This document shows, one piece after another, positions 29,571-41,158 of a stretch of 64,000 bases of DNA. The stretch's first letter is position 1. The number at the start of each line of letters is the position of its first letter. A program made the translations under genes and the position numbers. Where the stretch lies: the NCBI GenBank assembly GCA_001898645.1, contig MKUQ01000035.1, positions 21,539 through 85,538 of the forward strand, given 5' to 3'. This DNA is from Burkholderiales bacterium 70-64. GTDB lineage: Bacteria; Pseudomonadota; Gammaproteobacteria; Burkholderiales; Burkholderiaceae_E. The notes beneath the pieces are model-generated. The model did no database searches and had not been told where the DNA came from. It saw only the letters and a program-made list of their open reading frames with translations.

Positions 29571-30885
29571 GCGACATCGACACCTGGCTGGGCGTCTTCC
29601 GCACCCGCGCGGCGAGCCTGTCGGGAGCCGGGCTGCCCTGGCTCGCCGCGATCCGCCAGCGTGCCATCGAACGCTTCGCCGACGAGGGCTGGCCGACCCA
29701 GCGCATGGACCACTGGCGGCACACGTCGCTCGCCTTCCTGGGGCAAGCGAGCTTCGACGAGGCATCGGGCGGTGATTCCGCCGCGGCGCAGGCTGCCGTG
29801 GCGAAGCTGCGCGGCGAGGACGACGGCGGGCACTGGCTGGTGTTCGTCGACGGCCGCTACGCCGCGGCGCTGTCGCAGGTCGGCGCCTTGCCCGCCGGCG
29901 CGAGCGTGGGCGCCCTGTCCGAGGCGCTGGCTGCGCAGCCCGAGCGGGTGCAGGCCGCCTTCGGCAGCGCCGACAGCGGCGCCAGCCCGGTGGCGCTCAA
30001 CGCGGCGCTGGCCACCGACGGCGCGTTCGTGCACCTGGCGCGCGGCACGGCGCTCGAGGCGCCCATCCACCTGGTGTTCGTCGCCAGCGCGCCGAACGCC
30101 GCCTCGCATCCGCGCAACCTGGTGGTCGCCGAGGCCGGCGCGCAGGCCACGATCGTCGAGCACTGGCTCGGCGGCGGCGCCGCGGCCGCCTCGCTCAGCA
30201 ACGCGGTGACGCGCATCGAGGCCGGCGCCGACGCACGCATCACGCACGTCAAGCTGCAGGAAGAGGACCAGCAGGCGGTGCACCTGGCCGCCATCGAGGT
30301 CGCGCAGGCGCGCGGCTCGGTGTTCGGTTCGCACTCGCTGTCGTTCGGGGCGCGCCTGGCGCGCCACGACATCGTCACGCGCTTCGAGGGCGAGGGCTGC
30401 GAGGTGCTGCTCAACGGCCTGTACCACGTCGACGGCCGGCGTCACGTCGATCACCACACGCGCATCGATCACCTGCAGCCGCGCGGCACCAGCCGCGAGT
30501 TCTACCGCGGCATCGTCGACGAGGCCGCGCGCGGCGTGTTCGCCGGGCGCATCGTGGTCGCCGCGGGCGCGATGCGCACCGATGCGATCCAGCGCACCGA
30601 CAACCTGCTGCTCTCGCCGCGCGCCGAGGCCGACGCGCGCCCCGAGCTCGAGATCTACGCCGACGACGTGAAGTGCGCGCACGGCGCGACGGTCGGGCAG
30701 ATCGACGAGGCGAGCCTGTTCTACCTGCGTTCGCGCGGCATCGACGAGCCGCACGCGCGCAACCTGCTCACCTACGCCTTTGCCGCCGAGGCCCTGGCGC
30801 GCATCGGCCTGGCGCCGCTGCGCCGGCGCGCCGCGGCCACCCTGCGCGCGCGCCTGCCCGGCGGCGAGCTCATGGAGGAGTTGTC

Positions 30886-30889
<4 letters not shown>
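29567..30889 (+). CDS. sufD: Fe-S cluster assembly protein SufD
   Basis: GLYHVDGRRHVDHHTRIDHLQPRGTSREFYRGIVDEAARGVFAGRIVV...CAHGATVGQIDEASLFYLRSRGI. Confidence 0.96.
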
Positions 30890-32189
<1,300 letters not shown>

Positions 32190-32193
<4 letters not shown>

Positions 32194-32645
32194 GCCTGAG
32201 CCGTGGCGACCTGCGCGAGCTCTATCAGGAGGTGATCTTCGATCACAACCGCAGCCCGCGCAATTTCCACGAGATGGAGCATCCCGACCGGGTGGCCGAA
32301 GGGCACAACCCGCTGTGCGGCGACCAGCTCACGCTCTACGTGCGCCTGGACAAGGGCGTGGTCGCCGACGCGAGCTTCGTCGGGCATGGCTGTGCCATCT
32401 CCACCGCCTCGGCCTCGCTGATGACCGAGGCGGTGAAGGGGCATACGGTCGAAGAGGTCGAGGCGCTGTTTCGCGATTTCCATGCGCTGCTCACGGATGC
32501 GGCGCCCCCCGGCCGGGATTTCGGCAAACTCGAAGTACTGGCGGGCGTCAAGGAATTCCCGGTGCGAGTGAAGTGCGCGACGCTCGCCTGGCACACGCTG
32601 CACAACGCACTGATCGGCGCCGGGGATCCGGCCAAGACGGAATGA
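32190..32645 (+). CDS. sufU: SufU/IscU-like Fe-S scaffold/sulfurtransferase
   Basis: LRELYQEVIFDHNRSPRNFHEMEHPDRVAEGHNPLCGDQLTLYVRL...FVGHGCAISTASASLMTEAVKG...VKCATLAWHTL. Confidence 0.93.
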
Positions 32646-32655
32646 AGGAGTTGCG

Positions 32656-33231
32656 ATGGGTTACCGGCACGGCGATATCCAGGAAGTCACGCTGACCCGC
32701 GATTGCCCCGCGGTCATGGTGCCCTGGGGGACCGGCACGACGCTGGAAGCAGGGCGGGTGGGCTACATCAGCCAGCGGCTCGGCGGTACGTTCACCGTCA
32801 TGGTCGACGGCAACCTGTATCGCATCGACGGGCGCCATGCCGACGCGCTCGGCCTCGAGCTCGACCCTTCCGAGGCGCTGGCCCTCGGCGTCGACGGCGG
32901 TCCGCCCACCACCGCCGAGGCGGTCGAGAAGGCGGCCTGGATGCACCTGTCCACCTGCTACGACCCCGAGATCCCGATCGACATCGTCGCGCTCGGGCTG
33001 GTCTACGGCTGCGACGTCAAGCCGCTCGAGGACGGGCGCTTCCGCATCGAGGTGCGCATGACGCTGACCGCCCCTGGCTGCGGCATGGGTACTCTGCTGG
33101 CCGACGAGGCGCGCGACAAGCTGCTCGGCATTCCCAACGTGGCCGAGGTCGACGTCGAGCTGGTGTGGGATCCGCCCTGGAGCAGAGAGATGATGAGCGA
33201 GGCGGCGCAGCTCGAGATGGGCCTGCTCTGA
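32656..33231 (+). CDS. sufT: SufT-like Fe-S assembly protein (DUF59/MIP18 family)
   Basis: WMHLSTCYDPEIPIDIVALGLVYGCDVKPLEDGRFRIEVRMTLTAPGCGMGTLLADEARDKLLGIPNVAEVDVELVWDPPWSREMMSEAAQLEMGLL. Confidence 0.93.
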   Translation: MGYRHGDIQEVTLTRDCPAVMVPWGTGTTLEAGRVGYISQRLGGTFTVMVDGNLYRIDGRHADALGLELDPSEALALGVDGGPPTTAEAVEKAAWMHLSTCYDPEIPIDIVALGLVYGCDVKPLEDGRFRIEVRMTLTAPGCGMGTLLADEARDKLLGIPNVAEVDVELVWDPPWSREMMSEAAQLEMGLL

Positions 33232-33279
33232 TCGGGCCTGTCCTGATTCCGGCCCTGACGTCCTTGACCTGAATCAAAC

Positions 33280-33317
33280 ACGAATCATTTGCATTAAGCG
33301 ACACTCCGTTGCTATCT
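33280..33317 (+). promoter_or_regulatory. promoter TTGCAT-N17-CTATCT with a Fur-box-like sequence over the -35
   Basis: acgaatcatttgcattaag (33280-33298): its reverse complement matches GATAATGATAATCATTATC at 11/19 by hand count. Confidence 0.4.
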
Positions 33318-33375
33318 TCCTGACCTGCGACTCCCGATCCTGGCGGGTCGCGGCCCCCCAAGATCGGAGTCGTCG

Positions 33376-35418
33376 ATGCCCACGTTGCGTGTCCGGCCGC
33401 TGTACGCGGCGCTTGTCTGCATGTTCGCCGCTGCCGGCGCCTCGGCGCAGGAAGCGCAGTCGCTGCCCGAGGTCAGCATCACGGCCAAGGGCTACCAGTC
33501 GGACGACGCCGAAACTCCCATCTCGGTCGGCAACGTGGATCGCCAGCAGTGGCTCGACCGCGGCGCCGCCAACGTGGGCGCCGCCCTGCGCGGCCTGCCC
33601 GGCCTGTCGGTCACCAGCGACGGTGCCCAGGGCCAGAACCCGGTCATCCGCGGGCTGCGGCGCGAAAGCATCGTGCTGATGGTCGACGGCATGCGGATGA
33701 ACTCGGCGCAGCCGGCAGGGGCGATCGCCTCCTTCATGTCGCTCGGGCTCGCCGACCGCGTCGAAGTCGTGCGCGGCCCGGCATCGGTGCTCTACGGCAC
33801 GGGGGCGCTCGGCGGGGCGATCAACGTCATCCTGCCCCAGGCGCGCTTCGAGCCGGGGCTGCACGTACGCGCCGGCGCCCAGTTCGACAGCGCCAGCAGC
33901 GGCCTGCGCGGCAGCGCGGTGGCCAACCTCTCCGAAGGCGACCACGCGCTGATGCTGGGCGCCTCGGCGGCGAACCTGGGCGACTACCGCGCGCCCGACG
34001 GCCGGGTCGGTCTCACCGGCTACGACAGCGACAGCCTGATCGGGCAATACCGCTTCCGCATCGACGCCTCGCAGCAGTTGCGGCTGTCGCTGCAGCAGCA
34101 CGTCGACCGCGACGTCTGGTATCCGGGGTCGGCCAAGCCGGGCACGCCGCCTGCGCTCGGCACGGTGACCGTCCATTCCCCGGAGCAGAAGCGCCAGCTG
34201 GCCGAGATCGGCTATCGCCGCAGCGGATCGGGCGATCGTCCGCTCAACTTCGATGCGCGCGTGTATCACCAGACCGTCGAGCGCCAGATCAACGCGTTCG
34301 CCAGCGCGCTCGGTCGCGACCAGACCGACACCCACGTCTCGTTCGACACCAACGGCGTGGACCTCAAGGCCGACTGGCTGGCCCACCCCTCGCACCTGCT
34401 GTCGTTCGGCATCAACGCGTGGCGCATGGAGGCTTCGCCCGAGCGCTACCTGAACAACAATCCGCCGCTGTTCAACAACCACGTGCGCAACGATCCGTTC
34501 GCCGACGGCCGGATCGACGCTGCCGGGGTGTGGATCCAGGACGACATGCGCTTCGGCTCGCTGGCGCTGCTCGCCGGGCTGCGCCACGACGTCGTGCGCG
34601 GCGAGGCTGCCTCGATGAGCAACGGCGCGGTGACCAGCGGCCTGTCGCGCACCGACAGCGCCAACTCGGGCAGCCTGGGGGCGATCTGGGAGGTCTCCCC
34701 GCTGCTGCGGCCCTATGCCAACGTCTCGCGCGCCTTCCGCGCCGGCGACATGCGCGAGCGCTTCGAGGCCTCGCCGCGCGGCGACGGCTACTTCTACGTG
34801 GGCAATCCGCAGATCCGTCCGGAGGTGGCCACGCAGTTCGAGGTCGGCCTCAAGGGCAGCACCGGCAACGTCCACTACACGCTGTCGACCTATCGCACGC
34901 GCATCACCGATTTCATCACCGGGCGGGTGACCGGCGCGGTGCAGAGCGGCCTGCCGGTGAAGCAGACCGAGAACATCGGCGAAGCCGTCCTGCGCGGGGT
35001 CGAGGCGCTGGCGCGCTGGCAGTTCCAGCCGCGCCAGTGGGCGAGCATCGCCTGGTCGCAGGTGCGCGGCTGGAACCGCGACATCGGCGAGCCGCTGTTC
35101 CAGATGCCGGCCGACGAGCTCACGCTCGGATGGGAGGGCGGCCTGGCCGACGGCTGGAGCGCCGACGCGGCGCTGCGGCTGGTCAGGCGCCAGGATCAGG
35201 TGGCGACCGTGTTCTCGCGCGGCACCGAAGACGCCACGGCGGGATTCGCCACGGCCGACTTCGGCGTGAGCTATCGCTGGCGCCAGCAGCGCGTGCGGGT
35301 GGCCCTGCTCAACGCGTTCGACAAGCCGTATCACGAGCACCTGGCCGAAGGGCTGTCGGGGCAGGAGATCCGCGCCCCCGGCCGCAGCCTGCTGCTCTCG
35401 TGGCAGGGCAGCTTCTGA
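33376..35418 (+). CDS. TonB-dependent outer membrane receptor
   Basis: Plug AALRGLPGLSVTSDGAQGQNPVIRGLRRESIVLMVDGMRMNSAQPAGAIASFMSLGLADRVEVVRGPASVLYGTGALGGAINV; C-terminal GRSLLLSWQGSF. Confidence 0.95.
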   Translation: MPTLRVRPLYAALVCMFAAAGASAQEAQSLPEVSITAKGYQSDDAETPISVGNVDRQQWLDRGAANVGAALRGLPGLSVTSDGAQGQNPVIRGLRRESIVLMVDGMRMNSAQPAGAIASFMSLGLADRVEVVRGPASVLYGTGALGGAINVILPQARFEPGLHVRAGAQFDSASSGLRGSAVANLSEGDHALMLGASAANLGDYRAPDGRVGLTGYDSDSLIGQYRFRIDASQQLRLSLQQHVDRDVWYPGSAKPGTPPALGTVTVHSPEQKRQLAEIGYRRSGSGDRPLNFDARVYHQTVERQINAFASALGRDQTDTHVSFDTNGVDLKADWLAHPSHLLSFGINAWRMEASPERYLNNNPPLFNNHVRNDPFADGRIDAAGVWIQDDMRFGSLALLAGLRHDVVRGEAASMSNGAVTSGLSRTDSANSGSLGAIWEVSPLLRPYANVSRAFRAGDMRERFEASPRGDGYFYVGNPQIRPEVATQFEVGLKGSTGNVHYTLSTYRTRITDFITGRVTGAVQSGLPVKQTENIGEAVLRGVEALARWQFQPRQWASIAWSQVRGWNRDIGEPLFQMPADELTLGWEGGLADGWSADAALRLVRRQDQVATVFSRGTEDATAGFATADFGVSYRWRQQRVRVALLNAFDKPYHEHLAEGLSGQEIRAPGRSLLLSWQGSF

Positions 35419-35473
35419 TACGGTGCGAACGAACGCAAGAGCGCATGAACCGGCGCGCTTGCGCGGCGGCAGT

Positions 35474-38400
35474 CTAAGGCAAGGGTACGCAGGCCGACCC
35501 TGAATCGGGCCGGTCGAGAAAGGGCAGCAGCGCCGGCGCGAGCGACTTCAGCAGCTGGGTGGGCAGCGCGCTGGTGAAGCGATACCGTTCCGCGTAGGGT
35601 TCCCTGACGTAGGCCATCATGGTGCCGTAGTAGCGCTCGCCGATCAGGAATACGAAGGTGGCCGAGCGGCTTACCACCCGCGACGAGATCAGCTGTCCGC
35701 CCCGGCCGTAGACGTCGAAGCGGTGATCGCCGGTGCCGGTCTTGCCGCCGATGGCCAGCGGCGTGCCGTCGGGGCGCGCGAGCGTACCGGCCAGACGCCG
35801 CGCGGTGCCGCGCTCGACCACGCCGAGCACGGCGCTGCGGGCTGCCTGGGCGACCTCGTGCGGCAGCACGCGTTCGGCCGGCGGCGGGTCGAAGTCCAGG
35901 CGCGTCTCGTAGGGCGTGCCGCGCGCGAAGGCGAGCGATTCGATGCGCGCCACCGGCAGGCGCAGGCCGTCGTTGACCAGGATCCCCATCAGCTCGGCGA
36001 GCGCTGCCGGGCGGTCGCCCGAGGCGCCCAGCGCCGTCGCGTAGGAAGGGGTGAGGGCGTCGAACGGATAGCCCAGCCGGTGCCAGGCGCGCTGCACCTC
36101 GAGAAAGGCCTCGACCTCGAGCAGGCTGCGGATGCGCACGTCCTGGGCGTTCTTGTTGCGGGTCTTGAACAGCCAGCCGTAGACCTCCTGGCGCTCGGCG
36201 CGGCTGGCCGCGTACGCGTCGCCGAGCGACGCCTCGGGATGGCGGCGCAGGAAGCCGACCAGCCACAGCTCGAGCGGGTGCACGCCGGCCACGTAGCCGC
36301 GGTCGGCCAGCGAGGGCAGTGCACGCGGCCCCTGCTTCTCGTGCAGCGCGTGCACCGTCTGCGCGGAGAGCTCGTTGCCGGGCAGCCGCTGCGCCAGGAA
36401 GCGCCCCAGCGCGTCCGCGTCGGCATCGGGCTCGAGCTCGAGAAAGACGGCGGACAGCCGTCGCGGCGACGTGCGCACGCCCTGCAGGAGCACCTCTTCC
36501 GCCTCCTGCGGCGATTTCCCCTGGTACTTGCGGTAGAAGCGGGCGATGAACTCGCGCCCTTCCCGGTCGGCGAAGCGCGACAGGTATTCCTGGCGCGCCG
36601 GATCGGAGCGGTCCTCGAGCAGCGTCGCGCTCGAGCCGGGCACCTTGAACATCAGGTGGTGCACGATGTCGCGCATCAGCCGGATGAAGACCAGGTTCAC
36701 CGAGCGTTCGAGGGCTTCGCGCACGCTCAGCACGCGGCCGTTGTCGGCCGCCTCGAAGTTGCCGAAGCGGTGCAGCCCGCCGCCGGTGAAGAACTCCTCA
36801 GCGGGGCTGGCCGAGTAGCGGCGCTGCATGGCCGCCTCGAGCATCGCCGCCAGCGTGGCGTCCGCGCCGCTGCGCAGCAGGTAGTCCTTCGCCCAGCGCC
36901 CGAGGGCGTCGCGCGGGCTGACCGCGACGGCCTCGAGCTGCGCGGGCGCCAGGCCGCTCCAGCGGGCGTGCAGGTCGGCCACCAGCTCCAGGTAGGTGAC
37001 CAGCGTGCGCAGCTTGGCGGTGGAGCCGAGGTCGAGCCGCGCGCCCTCGTTGATGTCGAACGGCTGGTCGAAGTTGTCGGTCTGCACGCGCAGCAGGTTG
37101 GCGTGCTCGCCGCGCTCGAACAGGGTGAAGCTGAACACCAGCTTGCCCGGATCGTCGTCCGGCTGCAGCAGGCTGTGGCCGTACAGGCCGGCGGCGCGCG
37201 CGGTGGCCGGATCGGCCAGGCCGCGCAGCACGCGCGTGGCGGTGCGCTGGGCCTCGCCGTCGAGCGTGCTGCGCGCGGCGAGATCGAGCCGGTCGAGATC
37301 GTAGGCGCGCGGCACGTCGAGCATGGCCGAGAGCCGGGCGCGTACCGCCGTGGCCGCCTTGCGCTCGGTGAACGAGATCGCCGGCTCGGGAGGCGGCTGC
37401 GCCTGCCGCTGCAGGCGCACCGCCAGGGCGGCGTCGCGCAGCGCCGGGCTGATCATCCCGGCCCGCTCCATGAGCCGCAGGTAGCTGTCGGTGAGCCCGG
37501 CCAGGTCGGCCTCGCCGCCGAACAGGTACCACGAGGGCCGGCGCTGCGCGATCATCAGCGACAGCGCCTGCTTGAAAGCGGTGGCGCGTTCGCGCAGGGC
37601 GGCCTCGGCCATCGGCGCCTCGTCGTCGCCGTCGCGCAGCAGCCGGTTGATCTCGGTGAAGTCGCGCCCATACCAGGCCCACAGCCCGTCGCCGATGCCG
37701 TTGACCTCGCCGAAGCCGGGCCTGGCCGCCAGCGGCACCGTGTTCAGGTAGTCGGTCACGATCTCGCGGCGCCGCGCCAGGGTGTCCTCGCCGTCGAGGT
37801 AGGCGCGCAGCGAGGCCGAGGCCATCTGCCGCAGCTTCTCGGTGGCCGATTCGGTGCGGCCGTCGGGCGAGTGCCGGTATTTCTCGATCTGGGTGGCCAG
37901 GGTGCTGCCGCCGTGCGCGGGATGCGCGCCGTCGGCCATGCGCCACACCTGGTCGACGACCGCCTTGGCGAGGCGGTCCCATTCGATGGCCGGGTTGCGC
38001 GCCGGCTGCTGCGTATCGAGCAGGTCGCGATCCTCGACGAACAGCAGCGCGTCGACCAGCAGCGACGGCACCGATTCGAAGCGCGCATAGACCCGCTGCG
38101 GGAAGCGCGCCACGAAGGTGGGCTCGCCGCGGCATTCGCGCAGCTCCAGGCCGGCCTGGTCCTTCTCGCGGTAGATCGCGAACAGGCCGCGATCGAGCAG
38201 ATCGATCATGCCCGGCGACATGCGCGCCTGGGCGCTCACGCGAAAGCCCTGGCGCTCGAGCCGCTCGACGAATTCCGGCAGCTGGCGGTAGCCCAGCCGC
38301 TCGTCGTACGGGCCCGCCTCCGGGAAGCGGATGGCGTCGCTCGGCCCGGCGCCGACCTCGAAGCGCAGCTCGCGCGCGATCCCGGCGAGGCGGGCGGCCT

Positions 38401-38527
38401 GCAGGCGATGGGTGCGTACTTCGTCGATGACCAGCCAGGCGGCCGTGCCGATGACGGCGATCACCGTGGCGGCGGCAAGCAGGGTTCCGGACCTTTTCGA
38501 CGGCAACAACCAGGCAGGTACGGACAC
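35474..38527 (-). CDS. class A penicillin-binding protein (GT51 transglycosylase plus transpeptidase)
   Basis: GT51-like LLVDALLFVEDRDLL and HGGSTLATQIEKYRHSP; transpeptidase STAKLRT and KTGTGDH; GTG start. Confidence 0.88.
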   Translation of the reverse strand: MSVPAWLLPSKRSGTLLAAATVIAVIGTAAWLVIDEVRTHRLQAARLAGIARELRFEVGAGPSDAIRFPEAGPYDERLGYRQLPEFVERLERQGFRVSAQARMSPGMIDLLDRGLFAIYREKDQAGLELRECRGEPTFVARFPQRVYARFESVPSLLVDALLFVEDRDLLDTQQPARNPAIEWDRLAKAVVDQVWRMADGAHPAHGGSTLATQIEKYRHSPDGRTESATEKLRQMASASLRAYLDGEDTLARRREIVTDYLNTVPLAARPGFGEVNGIGDGLWAWYGRDFTEINRLLRDGDDEAPMAEAALRERATAFKQALSLMIAQRRPSWYLFGGEADLAGLTDSYLRLMERAGMISPALRDAALAVRLQRQAQPPPEPAISFTERKAATAVRARLSAMLDVPRAYDLDRLDLAARSTLDGEAQRTATRVLRGLADPATARAAGLYGHSLLQPDDDPGKLVFSFTLFERGEHANLLRVQTDNFDQPFDINEGARLDLGSTAKLRTLVTYLELVADLHARWSGLAPAQLEAVAVSPRDALGRWAKDYLLRSGADATLAAMLEAAMQRRYSASPAEEFFTGGGLHRFGNFEAADNGRVLSVREALERSVNLVFIRLMRDIVHHLMFKVPGSSATLLEDRSDPARQEYLSRFADREGREFIARFYRKYQGKSPQEAEEVLLQGVRTSPRRLSAVFLELEPDADADALGRFLAQRLPGNELSAQTVHALHEKQGPRALPSLADRGYVAGVHPLELWLVGFLRRHPEASLGDAYAASRAERQEVYGWLFKTRNKNAQDVRIRSLLEVEAFLEVQRAWHRLGYPFDALTPSYATALGASGDRPAALAELMGILVNDGLRLPVARIESLAFARGTPYETRLDFDPPPAERVLPHEVAQAARSAVLGVVERGTARRLAGTLARPDGTPLAIGGKTGTGDHRFDVYGRGGQLISSRVVSRSATFVFLIGERYYGTMMAYVREPYAERYRFTSALPTQLLKSLAPALLPFLDRPDSGSACVPLP

Positions 38528-38694
38528 GGTGATTCAGGGCGGATGCAACGCCGTGAAGATACCGTGGCGGCGGGGTGAACGCATACTCAGCCCTGTTGCG
38601 GCAGCCCGACGGTCGACGCCGACGCCACGCTTCGCCTATTCTGTATGCACGCATGTCGCGAAAATCGGACATCACCCCTCGTCACGACCCTGTC

Positions 38695-39651
38695 ATGCCG
38701 GTCCCGACCTTCCACGGCGTCTACCCGATCCTGGCCACGCCGTTCGACGACGACGAGCGCCTCGACGAGGCTTCGCTGCGCCGCATGCTCGCTTTCATGC
38801 TGCGCATCGGTGTGGACGGCGTCACCGTGCTGGGCGTGCTCGGCGAAGCCAACCGCATGAGCGATCGCGAGCGAGAGGCGGTGGTGCGCATCGCGCGCGA
38901 GACGCTCGGCGAGGCGATCCCGCTCATCGTCGGCGTCTCGCATCCGGGCACGCGCGCCACCGTCGAGCTCGCGGAGATGGCCGCCCGCTGCGGAGCGAGC
39001 GCCCTGATGGTGGCTCCCACTGCCGAGCCGGTGCCGAGCGAGGCGCGCATCGCCGAGTACTACGCCCGGGTGTGCGAGGGCGTCGGCCTGCCGGTGGTGC
39101 TGCAGGACCATCCCGCCTCCACCGGCGTGCACATGAGCGTGCCGCTGCTCGCGCGCATCGTCGCCGACAATGCGCGCGTCGCCTGCATCAAGGCCGAGGC
39201 GGTGCCCTCGGCGAGCAGGATCGGGGCGCTGCGCACCGCGCTGTCGGCGCCGGGCTCGCGCGAGGTGCCGATGCTCACCGGTCTCGGCGCCCTCTACGGC
39301 CAGTTCGACCTGGAGAGGGGTTCGAGCGGCTACAACACCGGCTTCGCGTTTCCGGAGGTGCTCCAGGCGCACCTGGCGGCGTTCCGCAGCGGCGAGGCGG
39401 CGCTCGCGCGGCGCATCTGGCGCCATTTCCTGCCGCTCATCGTGTTCGAGCAGCAGCCGGGGGTCGGCGTGCGCAAGGAGATCCTGCGCCGGCGCGGCCT
39501 GCTGTCGAGCGCGCGGGTGCGGCATCCGGGCGCCGCCATGGCGAGCGCCGACGCCGGGCAGCTCACGGCGCTCATCGACTTCGTCATGCCGCAGGTCGAC
39601 ATCACCCGGCCGCTCGACGTGGCGGCGGTGATGGAGCGCGCCTCCTCGTGA
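38695..39651 (+). CDS. dihydrodipicolinate synthase (DapA) family aldolase/lyase
   Basis: TFHGVYPILATPFDDDERLDEASLRRMLAFMLRIGVDGVTVLGVLGEANRMSDRERE; alternative in-frame ATG starts at 38653 and 38575. Confidence 0.9.
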   Translation: MPVPTFHGVYPILATPFDDDERLDEASLRRMLAFMLRIGVDGVTVLGVLGEANRMSDREREAVVRIARETLGEAIPLIVGVSHPGTRATVELAEMAARCGASALMVAPTAEPVPSEARIAEYYARVCEGVGLPVVLQDHPASTGVHMSVPLLARIVADNARVACIKAEAVPSASRIGALRTALSAPGSREVPMLTGLGALYGQFDLERGSSGYNTGFAFPEVLQAHLAAFRSGEAALARRIWRHFLPLIVFEQQPGVGVRKEILRRRGLLSSARVRHPGAAMASADAGQLTALIDFVMPQVDITRPLDVAAVMERASS

Positions 39652-41147
39652 ACGAACCGGCCGCCTTCTTCGCGCCCGCGCCGTTCGACGACGCGCGGGC
39701 CGCGCTCGAACGCGTGCGCGCCGTCTACCAGGCCAACGTCGACTGGCTGCACGAGGCGTTCGCGCGCTTCGCCTCGGGCGAGGACACGGGCCGCCGCGTG
39801 CGCGCCTGCTATCCGTTCGTGCGCCTGCGTACCGAATCGGTGCTGCGTCCCGATTCGCGCCTGAGCTACGGCTTCGTGGCGGGCGCCGGCACCTACGAGA
39901 CCACCCTGACGCGGCCGGACCTCTTCGGCGAGTACTACCTCGAGCAGTTCGAGCTGCTGATGCGCAACCATCGCGTACCGCTCGAGGTCGGTACCAGCAC
40001 CCAGCCGATTCCGGTGCACTTCTGCATCGGCGAGCACGATCCGGTGGAGGGCACGCTCACCGCGCAGCGCCGCCGCCGGATGCGCGACTGCTTCGACCTG
40101 CCCGACCTCGGCGCGATGGACGACGGCATTGCCAACGGCACCCACGAGCCGCGGCCGGGCCAGCCGCACCCGCTGGCCCTGTTCACCGCGCCGCGGGTCG
40201 ACTATTCGCTGCATCGCCTGCGCCACTACACGGGGACCAGCCCGGAGCATTTCCAGAACTTCGTGCTGTTCACCAACTACCAGTTCTACGTCGACCAGTT
40301 CGTCAGGCTGGGCCGCGAGCTGATGGCCGGGCCCCCGCAGCAGCACCGCTACGCTGCCTTCGTCGAGCCGGGCGATGTCGTGACCCGCTGCGCCGGCACC
40401 GCGGGCGCGGGCCGGGAAGCGTCCGGCGCGCCGCCGCCGCGGCTGCCGCAGATGCCGGCCTACCACCTGGTGCGCGAGGACCGGGCCGGCATCACCATGA
40501 TCAACATCGGCGTGGGCCCGGCCAACGCGAGGACCATCACCGATCACGTCGCGGTGCTGCGTCCCCACGCCTGGATCATGCTCGGCCATTGCGCGGGGCT
40601 GCGCAACACGCAGGAGCTCGGCGATTACGTGCTGGCGCACGGCTACGTGCGCGAGGATCACGTGCTCGACGAAGAGCTGCCGCTGTGGGTGCCGATCCCG
40701 GCTCTGGCCGAGGTGCAGGTGGCGCTCGAGACGGCGGTGGCCGAGATCACGCAGCTGCGCGGCTTCGAGCTCAAGCGGCTGATGCGCACCGGCACCGTGG
40801 CGAGCACCGACAACCGCAACTGGGAGCTGCTGCCCTCGCACGGCGTGGCGAGCACGCCCGAGCGCCGCTTCAGCCAGAGCCGGGCGATCGCGCTCGACAT
40901 GGAGTCGGCCACCATCGCCGGCAACGGCTTCCGCTTCCGCGTACCCTACGGCACGCTGCTGTGCGTCAGCGACAAGCCGCTGCACGGCGAGATCAAGCTC
41001 CCGGGCATGGCCGACCGGTTCTACCGCGAACGCGTCGAGCAGCATCTGCGCATCGGCATGCGCGCCCTGGAGCTGCTGCGCGAGCAGGGCGTCGAGCGGC
41101 TGCACAGCCGCAAGCTGCGCAGCTTCGCGGAAGTCGCCTTCCAGTAG
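39648..41147 (+). CDS. amn: AMP nucleosidase
   Basis: RACYPFVRLRTESVLRPDSRLSYGFVAGAGTYETTLTRPDLFGEYYLEQFELLMRNHRVPLEVGTSTQPIPVHFCIG; GTG start overlapping the previous stop. Confidence 0.93.
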   Translation: MNEPAAFFAPAPFDDARAALERVRAVYQANVDWLHEAFARFASGEDTGRRVRACYPFVRLRTESVLRPDSRLSYGFVAGAGTYETTLTRPDLFGEYYLEQFELLMRNHRVPLEVGTSTQPIPVHFCIGEHDPVEGTLTAQRRRRMRDCFDLPDLGAMDDGIANGTHEPRPGQPHPLALFTAPRVDYSLHRLRHYTGTSPEHFQNFVLFTNYQFYVDQFVRLGRELMAGPPQQHRYAAFVEPGDVVTRCAGTAGAGREASGAPPPRLPQMPAYHLVREDRAGITMINIGVGPANARTITDHVAVLRPHAWIMLGHCAGLRNTQELGDYVLAHGYVREDHVLDEELPLWVPIPALAEVQVALETAVAEITQLRGFELKRLMRTGTVASTDNRNWELLPSHGVASTPERRFSQSRAIALDMESATIAGNGFRFRVPYGTLLCVSDKPLHGEIKLPGMADRFYRERVEQHLRIGMRALELLREQGVERLHSRKLRSFAEVAFQ

Positions 41148-41158
41148 CGGGGTCCGCC

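Noticed and set aside
33274-35340. 688-aa minus-strand ORF over the TonB receptor
   Set aside because: Shadow ORF; the plus-strand TonB receptor has clear plug and barrel motifs.
35723-38578. 951-aa plus-strand ORF antisense to the class A PBP
   Set aside because: Low-complexity Arg/Ala/Gly/Val composition with no recognisable motif; mirror of a high-GC coding frame.
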